From contig DCKE01000029.1 in NCBI GenBank assembly GCA_002320285.1, forward strand, positions 92,801 to 156,800: a stretch of DNA of 64,000 bases. Direction: 5' to 3'. The translations under genes were made by a program, and so were the position numbers. The notes under the pieces were generated by a model, which ran no database searches, had not been told where the DNA came from, and worked only from the letters and a program-made list of their open reading frames with translations. Source of the stretch: Flavobacteriaceae bacterium UBA1682. Its GTDB lineage: Bacteria > Bacteroidota > Bacteroidia > Flavobacteriales > Flavobacteriaceae. This document shows, piece by piece, positions 7,844 to 17,600 of the stretch. The stretch's first letter is position 1. Each line of letters starts with the position of its first letter.

Positions 7844-10696
7844 TTATCTGCTTAAATACATTTTGCGTCTCGAGTAGATTTCGTAAAATTGATCGTCTTT
7901 TAAGTCGTCTATAAACAAGATGCTTTCACCAGTCGATTTCATCTCAGGGCCTAGGGCTTTATTGACATTTCTGAATTTGTCAAAAGAGAATACCGGGCTT
8001 TTGATAGCGTATCCTTTTAATTGTGGATTAAAGTCGAAGTCCGTTACTTTTTTATCGCCAAGCATGACTTTGGTCGCGTAATTCACGTACGGTTCGCCAT
8101 AAGCTTTTGCGATAAACGGCACTGTTCTAGAGGCTCTTGGATTGGCTTCGATAATGTAAACGATATCGTCTTTAATAGCGAACTGTATGTTGATTAGACC
8201 TACTGTTTTTAATGCGATAGCAATTTTATGTGTATGATCTTTGATTTGTTGTAAAACAAATTCTCCAAGGTTAAAAGGGGGTAACATAGCATGGCTGTCA
8301 CCAGAGTGAACACCACATGGCTCGATGTGTTCCATGATACCGATGATGTATACATTTTCACCGTCACAGATGGCATCTGCTTCCGCTTCTATTGCCCCAT
8401 CCAAATAATGATCCAACAACAACTTGTTTCCAGGGATAGAGTTTAGTAAGTCAATTACGTGTTCTTCTAATTCTTTTTTGTTGATGACAATTTTCATTCC
8501 TTGACCACCAAGCACATAAGATGGACGAACTAATAGTGGAAAGTCTAAGCTATCAGCCAGTTCTAAAGCTTGATCGGCAGTCTGAGCGATGCCGAATTGA
8601 GGAAATGGAATTTTCAATTCTTCAAGTAGGGCAGAGAATCTCCCGCGATCTTCGGCTAAATCTAATGCGTCAAAGCTGGTTCCGATAATTTTGATACCGT
8701 TGCGTTCTAACTTTTCTGCTAGTTTTAAAGCGGTTTGACCTCCGAGTTGAACGATAACTCCTTCTGGTTTTTCATGACGAATGATATCGTAGATATGTTC
8801 CCAGAAAACCGGTTCGAAGTACAATTTATTGGAGGTGTCAAAATCGGTAGAAACCGTTTCTGGATTACAGTTGATCATGATGGTTTCATAACCGCATTCT
8901 TCTGCGGCTAAAACACCGTGTACACAAGAGTAATCGAATTCGATTCCTTGGCCAATTCTATTTGGACCAGAACCTAAAACGATGATTTTCTTTTTGTCTG
9001 ATACAATACTTTCATTAGAAACATATCTGGTACCGTCTGGTTTTTCGATTTCTGCTTCAAAAGTAGAGTAGTAGTATGGTGTTTTTGCAGGGAATTCAGC
9101 AGCACAAGTATCTACTAATTTGAAGATACGGTTTACTTTCATCTCATCTCTCAAAGTGTGTACTTTACTCTCTAAGGTGTTGAGCATGTGTGCAATCTGA
9201 CGATCGGCAAAACCTTTTTGTTTGGCTTCTAAGAGCAATTCTTTTGGAAGTGTTTCTATAGTGTATTTAGAAACTTCTTTTTCCAAGAGGTATAACTCTT
9301 CGTATTGTTTTAAGAACCACATATCAATTTTCGTGATTTCGTGGATTCTGCTCAACGGTATACCGTGTTGGATGGCATCGTAGATAACGAATACGCGATC
9401 CCAGCTAGCGTGAGTTAATTTGTCGATGATTTGATCGTAGTTGGTATAACCTTTTCCGTCTGCGCCCAATCCGTTTCTTTTGATTTCTAAGGATTGTGTC
9501 GCTTTGTGAAGGGCTTCTTGGAATGAACGTCCAATTCCCATCACTTCTCCTACGGATTTCATTTGAAGTCCTAAGGTACGGTCTGCGCCTTCGAACTTAT
9601 CAAAATTCCAACGAGGTATTTTTACAATCACATAATCCAAGGTCGGCTCAAATAAAGCGGAAGTGGATTTGGTGATTTGGTTTTGTAATTCGTCAAGGGA
9701 ATATCCCAGTGCTAATTTAGTGGCTACTTTTGCAATTGGATATCCAGTGGCTTTAGAAGCTAAGGCTGATGAACGAGAAACGCGAGGGTTGATCTCGATG
9801 GCAACGATATCTTCTTTTTCGTCTGGTGATACGGCAAATTGCACGTTACATCCGCCGGCAAAATTTCCGATACTGCGCATCATCTTGATCGATAAATCAC
9901 GCATTCTTTGAAAAGTTCTATCGGATAAAGTCATGGCAGGTGCTACCGTTATACTATCTCCAGTGTGGATTCCCATCGGATCCATATTTTCAATAGTACA
10001 GATAATTACGACGTTGTCGTTTTTATCGCGTAACAATTCCAATTCGTATTCTTTCCATCCTAATAAGGCTTTGTCGATCAGTACTTCATGTATAGGAGAT
10101 GCTTCCAATCCACGTGTAAGTAAGTCGTCAAAATCTTCGGCTTTATGAACAAAAGCAGCTCCAGTTCCTCCTAAGGTAAACGACGGGCGTATAACTAGTG
10201 GGAATCCGAATTCCTGAGCGATTTCTTTTCCTTCTAAAAAGGAGGTAGCGGTTTTGGCAGGAGCTGTAGGAACGTCGATTCTCTGTAGTAATTGTTTAAA
10301 TTGCTCGCGATCTTCCGTGATGTTTATCGCATTGATATCAACACCGATTAAACGCACGTCAAAATCTTTCCAAATTCCTTTTTCGTCGGCCTCTAAGCAT
10401 AGGTTTAACGCGGTCTGACCTCCCATTGTTGGAAGTACAGCGTCAATTTCCGGATGCTCTTTCAAGATCTCGATTAATGATTTTGTAGTTAAAGGTTTTA
10501 GGTAAATATGGTCCGCCATGGAGGGGTCGGTCATAATCGTAGCTGGATTCGAGTTGATCAAAATAACTTTGATTCCCTCTTCTCTTAAAGAGCGAGCTGA
10601 TTGAGATCCAGAATAGTCAAACTCACAAGCTTGACCAATAACAATTGGTCCGGAACCAATTATTAAAACGGTTTTGATAGTTGTATCTTTAGGCAT
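7844..10696 (-). CDS. carB: Carbamoyl-phosphate synthase large subunit
   Basis: CarB makes carbamoyl phosphate from bicarbonate, ammonia and two ATP for pyrimidine and arginine synthesis, with CarA supplying ammonia from glutamine. The 950-residue product has the two homologous halves: a first carboxyphosphate synthetase half (1-400, with VLIIGSGPIVIGQACEFDYSG), a linker, and a second carbamoyl-phosphate half (about 555-930, with VLGSGPNRIGQGIEFDYSC). Both ATP-grasp domains are present. The protein ends just after the second half, so the C-terminal MGS-like allosteric domain that brings E. coli CarB to 1073 residues is missing. I recall similar short CarB proteins in flavobacteria. It has its own terminator, and carA is not in the window. 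Confidence 0.97.
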   Translation of the reverse strand: MPKDTTIKTVLIIGSGPIVIGQACEFDYSGSQSARSLREEGIKVILINSNPATIMTDPSMADHIYLKPLTTKSLIEILKEHPEIDAVLPTMGGQTALNLCLEADEKGIWKDFDVRLIGVDINAINITEDREQFKQLLQRIDVPTAPAKTATSFLEGKEIAQEFGFPLVIRPSFTLGGTGAAFVHKAEDFDDLLTRGLEASPIHEVLIDKALLGWKEYELELLRDKNDNVVIICTIENMDPMGIHTGDSITVAPAMTLSDRTFQRMRDLSIKMMRSIGNFAGGCNVQFAVSPDEKEDIVAIEINPRVSRSSALASKATGYPIAKVATKLALGYSLDELQNQITKSTSALFEPTLDYVIVKIPRWNFDKFEGADRTLGLQMKSVGEVMGIGRSFQEALHKATQSLEIKRNGLGADGKGYTNYDQIIDKLTHASWDRVFVIYDAIQHGIPLSRIHEITKIDMWFLKQYEELYLLEKEVSKYTIETLPKELLLEAKQKGFADRQIAHMLNTLESKVHTLRDEMKVNRIFKLVDTCAAEFPAKTPYYYSTFEAEIEKPDGTRYVSNESIVSDKKKIIVLGSGPNRIGQGIEFDYSCVHGVLAAEECGYETIMINCNPETVSTDFDTSNKLYFEPVFWEHIYDIIRHEKPEGVIVQLGGQTALKLAEKLERNGIKIIGTSFDALDLAEDRGRFSALLEELKIPFPQFGIAQTADQALELADSLDFPLLVRPSYVLGGQGMKIVINKKELEEHVIDLLNSIPGNKLLLDHYLDGAIEAEADAICDGENVYIIGIMEHIEPCGVHSGDSHAMLPPFNLGEFVLQQIKDHTHKIAIALKTVGLINIQFAIKDDIVYIIEANPRASRTVPFIAKAYGEPYVNYATKVMLGDKKVTDFDFNPQLKGYAIKSPVFSFDKFRNVNKALGPEMKSTGESILFIDDLKDDQFYEIYSRRKMYLSR

Positions 10697-10777
10697 TTCA
10701 ATGATGTGTGTTGCGTTGGTTGTTGTAAAAGTACCCTTTAAACCAGTATAAGATCAATGTAGGGCAAAAAAATGTAT

Positions 10778-10812
10778 AAAAAAAGGCGTTACGAATAAAT
10801 AGTAACACCTTT
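10778..10812 (-). terminator. Intrinsic terminator for rpmH
   Basis: On the minus strand GGTGTTAC (10809-10802) pairs with GTAACGCC (10792-10785), with one G-U pair, followed by seven U. It separates rpmH from carB. Confidence 0.8.
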
Positions 10813-10832
10813 AGGTATGTTTTAGAAAAACA

Positions 10833-10994
10833 TTATTTTTTATGTCTTGGTTCGCAAGAAACAGTCAATTTGTGTCTTCCTTTGGCTCTTCTACGAGCTA
10901 ACACTTTTCTTCCGTTAGCACTAGCCATTCTGTCCATGAAACCATGTTTGTTTCTTCTTTTTCTTTTCGATGGTTGAAACGTTCTCTTACTCAT
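10833..10994 (-). CDS. rpmH: 50S ribosomal protein L34
   Basis: The 53-codon gene encodes a very basic protein that begins MSKRTFQPSKRKRRNKHG, continues with FMDRMASANGRKVLARRR and ends RHKK. This is the conserved L34 pattern; most L34 proteins are 44-53 residues. The C-terminal tail (HKLTVSCEPRHKK) is longer than in E. coli. L34 is part of the large ribosomal subunit. The gene is on the minus strand with a strong Bacteroidota promoter at 11067-11097 and a terminator right after it. Neither rnpA nor dnaA is adjacent. Confidence 0.97.
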   Translation of the reverse strand: MSKRTFQPSKRKRRNKHGFMDRMASANGRKVLARRRAKGRHKLTVSCEPRHKK

Positions 10995-11066
10995 TGCTTT
11001 TATTTTTAAATCTTAGAATTTTACAAAATTTCAGCTTTGAAAGTCAGTCACCTCAAAACCGAGTGC

Positions 11067-11097
11067 AAATATACAAAGTCTTTTGTCTCTTACAAAT
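11067..11097 (-). promoter_or_regulatory. Strong Bacteroidota promoter for rpmH
   Basis: On the minus strand: TTTG (11097-11094), exactly 19 bases, then TATATTTG (11074-11067). This is a consensus match in both boxes and spacing. The transcript start would be near 11060, giving a leader of about 65 bases. Confidence 0.85.
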
Positions 11098-11498
11098 CCT
11101 TTTGCATAAATATTTAATTTTATTTTGATCACGCCTCTCTTAACAAGATATGCTACTGGGGAAATAACTTTTAAAGCACTTAATCTCTAATGATATAGCC
11201 CCTAAGTCCTGTTTTTTTAACATTTTCAAAAAGATTTTTTAAATGTACCCTTTTTTAAACAGACAAGCAATTTAATACAACTACAGTCTTTAGTTGCGAA
11301 CAAAGGAGCTGTCCCCACGTTTTCTGTGTTATATGTTTCAGGTGTGTTTTTTGATGAGGATTATAATGTATATGAAAATAAGTGTGTAGAATGTAAGACT
11401 ATATGTATGTAATTATTAATTTTGCGAATTGTTAAAAATGTTATTATAAATATAATCTCGAGGTGAGATTTCTTTAGGGCGATAAAATTATTGAAAAT
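11098..11498. other. Non-coding gap between the rpmH promoter and the sulfatase gene
   Basis: About 400 bases without a credible reading frame, repeat or terminator. A TAATTTTG at 11417-11424 matches the -7 element and could serve the downstream sulfatase gene, but no good -33 box accompanies it. Confidence 0.5.
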
Positions 11499-13538
11499 AT
11501 GAACATCAATTTGTTTAAAAATTTAATACCAATTTTAGCAAAAAACTTTATTTTTTTTCTAATTCTGTTTTTTGTTAGTCGATTAGTATTTGTTTGGTCT
11601 TATGGTAATTCGGAAGAGTTATTGCCCAACTTTGCGGACGTAATCGCCGCATTTGTAATGGGAATGAGATTTGATGTTTCGGTTATTTGTTATGGGTTCT
11701 TGCCGGTCTTATTGGTGGCCTTTATCGGATTATTTATACCGCAAAAGAGAAGCTTAGGTTATTTTCGTTTTTTCGGATATTTTGCCAAATATTATCTATT
11801 GCTGCCTTTGCTCGTGTTTTTGTCTTTGTTGTTAATTGATTATTTCTTTTACCAATTTTTTCAATCACATATAAATGTACTCTTTTTTGGTATTTTTAAA
11901 GACGATACCACAGCGGTGTTGGATTCGGTTTGGAAGGATTATCCTATTTTCAGCATACTGCTGATTTATACCGTGACGATAGGATTGTATTTCGCACTGT
12001 CTAATCGAATAATCAAAAAAGGCATGCAGCGCTTTTCAATTCGCAAGCCCTCTAAGGCTTCTTGGTTGTATTTGTTCGTGTTGCCTTTGTTTTTTATTGG
12101 CTTGCGAGGAAGTGTTGGTCTTTTTACTTTAAGACGTGATCACACGAATGTTTCTACGGTTGCCTTTATTAATGCTTTGAGTTATAACGGTATTTTTGCG
12201 CTGAAATTCGCTAAATCAGAATTAAATACCAATAGTTTTGCTGCGGATTTAAATGCGGAACTAGTGGCTAATCAGTTTGATAATTTAGCTGAAGCTTATC
12301 GGGACTACCGCCCTCAAGCCATTGACAGCTTCGATAATGATTTTATTTCTAAAACAGCTCAGAATGAATTTCTAGAAAAAAATCCCCCTAATGTGGTGTT
12401 TATAATGATGGAAAGCATGAGTTATCACTACTTCCAATTGCATTCCAAGGAATTGAACTTGTTGGGAGATTTAGAGGCTGAATTACCTTATCTGTATCAA
12501 TTTAATCATGCCTTATCGTCGTTTAATGGTACGATCTATTCGTTGGAGAATTTAACGATCAATACCCCGAAAAACATCATATCGCAATCTGAATATTTTG
12601 ATGTCAATTATTCAGGGGCTGTTGCAAAACCATATAAGGAAAAGGGATACCAAACCTATTTCTTATCTGGTGCCAATACGTCTTGGCGAAATGTCGACAA
12701 TTTTCTGCTCAATCAATATTTTGATACGTTACAGGGGAAAGCGCATATCTTAAAACAATATCCCGATGCGGAAGAGTTTGCCTGGGGCGCGCATGACGAA
12801 TATTTATTTGATTATATCGAAGATAAATTAAAAGAGGATTCTAAAAAGCCCAAATTTATTTTCGCATTAACCATTAGTAATCACACGCCTTATGAGATTC
12901 CAAAACATCACAAAAGCTACCCGATTCACCTTAGTGATTCCTTAAAAAGTGCTATTCGTATTGACGAACAGTTGGCTTATGATAATTTTGCAGCACATCA
13001 ATATGCGGCTAGTCAATTGGCTAAGTTGATCCGAGATATACGCAATTCTCCTCTTGGGAAAAACACGATTATAGTGGCTACCGGAGATCATAATATACGT
13101 CAAGTTTTTGAATACAATGAGGAGACTTCGTTTTTGAAGCGCAGTGTGCCTATATTGATGTATATCCCCGAAGCTTATAAACCGACTTTTTATGATAAAA
13201 ATATCTTGGCCGCTCATAAAGACATCTTTCCAACCCTGTTTAATTTGAGTTTGTCTGATCAAAAATATGTGTATTCTGGAGACAATTTGTTCTCTGCTAA
13301 GAAAGGTTATCGCTTTGCGGTTAATGAATACAATTATATGGCTGATTCGATAGGGGCTATTTCGTATGATAATAATAAAATGTATTATTACCAATGGACA
13401 GATAAAAAGCGACAAAAGTTAAAAGTAGCTGATGCAGCTAGTGAACACGCTTTATTTATGAATAAGAAATTCAAATCCTATAAAATGCTGCAAACGGCAA
13501 AAATTTATAAGGATATTGAGCGTCACGGTCAAAAGTAA
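11499..13538 (+). CDS. LTA-synthase-family membrane sulfatase / phosphoglycerol transferase
   Basis: This is a 679-residue membrane enzyme of the alkaline phosphatase/sulfatase superfamily, LtaS-like branch. The first ~210 residues contain about five transmembrane helices. The extracytoplasmic catalytic domain covers about 295-640. Expected metal and nucleophile positions are visible: E305 in MMES, T345 in NGTIYSLE, and D530-H531 in TGDHN. In the family these enzymes move phosphoglycerol, or similar head groups, from phospholipid to a glycan. Flavobacteria lack teichoic acid, so the acceptor here is more likely a lipid or glycan of the envelope. It stands alone, with no known partner gene next to it. 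Confidence 0.85.
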   Translation: MNINLFKNLIPILAKNFIFFLILFFVSRLVFVWSYGNSEELLPNFADVIAAFVMGMRFDVSVICYGFLPVLLVAFIGLFIPQKRSLGYFRFFGYFAKYYLLLPLLVFLSLLLIDYFFYQFFQSHINVLFFGIFKDDTTAVLDSVWKDYPIFSILLIYTVTIGLYFALSNRIIKKGMQRFSIRKPSKASWLYLFVLPLFFIGLRGSVGLFTLRRDHTNVSTVAFINALSYNGIFALKFAKSELNTNSFAADLNAELVANQFDNLAEAYRDYRPQAIDSFDNDFISKTAQNEFLEKNPPNVVFIMMESMSYHYFQLHSKELNLLGDLEAELPYLYQFNHALSSFNGTIYSLENLTINTPKNIISQSEYFDVNYSGAVAKPYKEKGYQTYFLSGANTSWRNVDNFLLNQYFDTLQGKAHILKQYPDAEEFAWGAHDEYLFDYIEDKLKEDSKKPKFIFALTISNHTPYEIPKHHKSYPIHLSDSLKSAIRIDEQLAYDNFAAHQYAASQLAKLIRDIRNSPLGKNTIIVATGDHNIRQVFEYNEETSFLKRSVPILMYIPEAYKPTFYDKNILAAHKDIFPTLFNLSLSDQKYVYSGDNLFSAKKGYRFAVNEYNYMADSIGAISYDNNKMYYYQWTDKKRQKLKVADAASEHALFMNKKFKSYKMLQTAKIYKDIERHGQK

Positions 13539-13651
13539 TATAATAAAGTATTGATTTTTTGATTGTTAATAATGGTGGATTAAAAACTTGAAAATTTAGA
13601 GATATTTTGAGAATCTATTTTTTTGTATTTTCATCGTCCATAGATTTTTAT

Positions 13652-13659
13652 TACCTTTG
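13652..13659 (+). promoter_or_regulatory. Promoter -7 element for the small membrane TPR-like gene
   Basis: TACCTTTG matches TAnnTTTG. The nearest TTTG upstream (13622-13625) is 26 bases away, longer than usual. The element lies inside any reading frame that would start at 13657, which argues for the ATG at 13684. Confidence 0.5.
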
Positions 13660-13683
13660 TATTCTCAAAATAATTTTATAATT

Positions 13684-14199
13684 ATGTTTCATAGAAATAT
13701 CAAGTTAATTATTGCAGGTTTGATTTTTGCAGTAGCTATTTGGCAATTTACAGAGAGCAATATTGGAAACGGTATTTTCTTAATTCTTATCAGTTTAATT
13801 TTTATCTTGTTGTACTTTAAAAATGAGTTCATTTTATTGGCTTTTTTAAAGTTGCGAAAACAAGATTTTGAAGGAGCTCAGAAATGGTTGAGTTATATCA
13901 AAAATCCAGATACTGCCTTGATTAGAAAACAGAACGGTTATTATAATTATTTGCAGGGAATTATGATTTCTCAAACCAATTTAAACGCGGCTGAAAAATT
14001 CTTGAAACGCGCTTTAGAATTGGGATTAAATATGGATCAGGACATCGCAATGACCAAACTTCAATTAGCGGGTATTGCCATGACGAGAAGAAGAAAGGTT
14101 GAAGCGACAAAATTGTTGAACGAAGCAAAGAAATTAGACAAACAAAATATGTTGAAAGATCAAATTAAAATGATGAAAGATCAGTTGAAGAAAATTTAG
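13684..14199 (+). CDS. Small membrane protein with TPR-like cytoplasmic domain
   Basis: Function unknown. The product has 171 residues. Two closely spaced hydrophobic helices (about 6-22 and 28-46) are followed by a helical region whose spacing resembles two or three tetratricopeptide repeats (for example AEKFLKRALELG and AGIAMTRRRKVEATKLLNEAKKL), and a Lys-rich C-terminus. TPR units usually mediate protein-protein contacts. I chose the ATG at 13684 because an upstream in-frame start at 13657 falls inside the promoter -7 element. A strong terminator follows about 50 bases after the stop, so the gene is probably monocistronic. Confidence 0.82.
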   Translation: MFHRNIKLIIAGLIFAVAIWQFTESNIGNGIFLILISLIFILLYFKNEFILLAFLKLRKQDFEGAQKWLSYIKNPDTALIRKQNGYYNYLQGIMISQTNLNAAEKFLKRALELGLNMDQDIAMTKLQLAGIAMTRRRKVEATKLLNEAKKLDKQNMLKDQIKMMKDQLKKI

Positions 14200-14248
14200 T
14201 TCTTTAAACGAGCCAACATAGAAGTCAGTACTAAAATAGCAAAAAAAA

Positions 14249-14285
14249 ACAGCAGTAAGCAATAGCTTACTGCTGTTTTTTTTTG
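14249..14285 (+). terminator. Intrinsic terminator
   Basis: Stem ACAGCAGTAAGC (14249-14260), loop AATA, stem GCTTACTGCTGT (14265-14276), then nine T. The preceding A tract makes it potentially bidirectional. Confidence 0.92.
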
Positions 14286-14602
14286 CTTGATTATTTCGTG
14301 ATTAAACGTTTTTACAATTTAGATCTTTTGGGTTTCACTTGTTTCTGATTGTAATTTTACAAGAAGAAACCTTCTAGAGGGAAAATGTTGTGGAGAATTT
14401 ATTAAAAAGTGATATTATTTGATTTATCAGCGGTTATTTTTGGGGTTTTTAACTTTTGATTGTGTATTTTTTTTAAAAATTAATTGCTATAATATTACTT
14501 TATTTTCTTTATTAATGGTTTTTTGTTGAATAAAATGTTTTTTTTACTTAATTTTTTTGAAAAATATTTATATTTATATGGTTTATTTTATGCTGAAAAA
14601 TG
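14286..14602. other. A+T-rich non-coding gap upstream of the giant secreted protein
   Basis: About 320 bases, very A+T-rich in the second half, with no reading frame or clear hairpin. It probably holds regulatory DNA for the 6.6-kb gene downstream; I see no specific operator. Confidence 0.45.
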
Positions 14603-14610
14603 TAAATTTG
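14603..14610 (+). promoter_or_regulatory. Promoter -7 element for the giant secreted protein
   Basis: TAAATTTG matches TAnnTTTG and would start transcription near 14617, about 20 bases before the ATG. The -33 region has TTTA rather than TTTG. Confidence 0.5.
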
Positions 14611-14637
14611 GGCGGTAACTAAAATAATTCGTACAGT

Positions 14638-17600
14638 ATGAAGAAAGTAGCTTTGATTTTGTTTGTAATGTTGTTTGTTTTTAATCAGGCTGCATTTGCA
14701 TCTACACAAAAAGAAAGTGTAAAATATAATTATGGATGGAAAGCGAAAGTTTACTCACCCGAATTGTATTTACAACCCTATTTTAAGTTTAAGGCTTCAG
14801 CGGCTTGTGGAATATATTCCGTTCCTTTTACAGAAGGATTTAATCTCAATTCTACTTCTTTAAATTGTTGGACAACTATAGACAACAATGGAGATGATAT
14901 GGGATTTATGAATGTTTGGCAAACTGCAGGTTACGGCATGTATGAGGGAGATCAGACTTATTCTTTTATGGGTGGACCGGATAATGATGACTGGCTAATC
15001 TCACCGACTATAAAGTTTGATGCAACTAAGGTTTATAGATTAAAGTATTATGTGCAAACCAATGCGATGTATCCTGCTGATTATGATGTCTTATTATCTA
15101 CTAAAGGCGCTAAGGTAAGCGATTTTACTAAAGTACTTCAAACTAAGAGAAATGCAAATAATGGAATTTGGACTGCGGAAACCCTTTTTATCTCTGGGGT
15201 TGGTGGGGATGTTAACATTGCCTGGCAAATAAATGCTGCGGGTTTGACAATCCTGAATCTAGATCTTGTTGTTATAGATGAAGTTGTAAACTGTCCGGAG
15301 CCACTTGCATTAAGTGTTAAAGAAATTGGCGTAAATACAGCCAAAATCAGTTGGAAAGATGATCTTGGTGCTGCGGGTTGGGAATATGTTTTGCAACAGA
15401 AAAACAAGGGAATTCCGCAAGTGAAAGGTGTTGCAACTGTGCTAAAAGAAAATGTGGTGACCACGGATATTGCTGGTAATACTCTTGTTTCAAATACAGA
15501 ATATGAATTTTATGTACGCACGGTCTGTGCGGATAAAACGACCAGTATATGGTCGGGACCCTTTGCTTTTTCAACGATTTGCGATGCACTTGCTGTGCCT
15601 TTTTCGGAAGGGTTTAATACTGGATCACCTACATTGAATTGTTGGGCTGTGGTCGATAATAATAACGACGGATTTATAGCACCTTTTCAAGATTTGGGTA
15701 TTAATTTTTGGAATATCAGTCCTAATGATAGTTATGAGGGAGATCAATCGATGTTTTTTTATGCCTATGATGATACGGGAGTTTTGCAACATGATGATTA
15801 TTTGATTTCTCCAACATTTGATTTGGACGGAGGAGTATATGCGTTGCGTTATCAATACAAAGCAGATAACTCAAATAATAACAAGTTTGAGGTACTGCTC
15901 TCTACAGCGGGTACTGATGTCAGTAAATTCACGACAACTCTATTGGCTCCGGCACTATATCAAAACAGCAATTATAAGGAGGAGATCTTGTATATCAACG
16001 GTATCACCGGTACGGTTAATATTGCCTGGCATGCAACCACTATAGGATCTACCAGTTTAAATATTGACTTGATTTCTTTGGTGAAAATGGATTGTGTAGA
16101 ACCGACTAATATTCAAGCAACGCGAATTAAATCGGACGAGGTTACTTTATCTTGGTCGGATAATTTTAATTCCGAGTGGGAATACGTCTTGCAGAAATCG
16201 GGAACTCCTACACCAGTTGCAGGAACGATAACCACTTCTAAAACACTAGTGTTAAAGACGGATAATGGCGGTGCGGCCATCGATGCCGATAGCGATTATG
16301 AGTTTTACGTAAGGGCTCGTTGTAAAGATGGAGCGATTTTTAGTGAATGGAACGGCCCTTTTGATTTTACAACAGCTTGTAAACCAGTTAATCTTCCGTT
16401 TAAGGAGGGGTTTAATAGTGATTCAGAATTTATAAAGTGTTGGCGTATCATCGATGTCAATAACGATAAAGATGCGATGTACGGTAGTAATATCTGGGAC
16501 CTTTATGGAAAAAGTCCCCAAGAAGGTGATGGAAATGCTACGTTTTTGGGCAACTTTAGCGTCAAGCACGACGATTGGTTGGTGTCGCCAGCGCTGCGTT
16601 TTACTGGGGGTATTTATGCCCTTTCGTATTACTATGCAACGGGTGGAGATTTTACAGGAGAATCCACTTTTGAGATTTTACTGTCCAAGGATGGTGTCGA
16701 TATCAATGATTTCACTAAGATTCTACAACCGAGTCAGACGTTTTTTACCTATGGTAAATACGTTAAAAAAACGGTATATATACAAGGTGTTACCGGTGAG
16801 GTGAATATTGCGTGGCGCTTGACTTCAAACAGCAAATTAAATTCGACTTTAAATATCGATAACATTTCCATCGAAGCGGTGGATTGCATTCCTCCGGATG
16901 ATTTAGTGGTGTCCAATGTCAAGGATAATTCCATTGATATATCGTGGAAAGACGATTTTAATAGCCGTTGGGAGTATTATGTTTCTAACGGTGGCGCTCC
17001 AGTGGGAAGTGGACAGTTGGCTACCACTACAAAAGCGACCATTACCAGAGATGCATTGGGGAATAATTTATTACCCAATACGGAATACCACCTCTATATT
17101 CGTTCGAATTGTGCCGTGGGTAAGTATAGTCAATGGATTGGACCTTTGTCAATAACGACTCAATGTAAAGAATATACCTTGCCTTTTTGGGAGGGATTTA
17201 ATTCGAATTCTCCATCAGTGGATTGCTGGAGAAAAATTGATGTAGCCCAAGATGGTCATACTTGGTTATTACCTCCGCGAAATATGAATTTTTGGGGGAC
17301 CTATATTTATGATCGCTATGAGGGAGATAAGGTGGCTACATTTTACGGAACAGATGCCCAGCACGACGATTGGTATATTAGTCCAGCCTTGAAATTTGAG
17401 GGTAAAAAGTATGCGTTGACATATTATTATAAAACCGGTACCACCAGTGCTCTGGTTGGGTTTCCTAAGGAGATCAAAGACAGTGAATTCGAAATTTTAC
17501 TGTCGACTAAAGGTATCGATATCAAGAGTTTTACTACGGTGCTTCAGGCGAAGAAAGTTCATAGAGAGCAAGAATATGTTAGGAAAACCATTTATATTGA

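Noticed and set aside
11101..11498. Possible gene remnant in the gap before the sulfatase gene
   Set aside because: Stops occur in all frames and I recognised no protein fragment or insertion-sequence end.
12942..13415. 157-codon open frame on the minus strand inside the sulfatase gene
   Set aside because: It lies antisense to a well-conserved catalytic region, has a hydrophobic, Ile-rich composition typical of reverse frames in A+T-rich genes, and matches no family I know.
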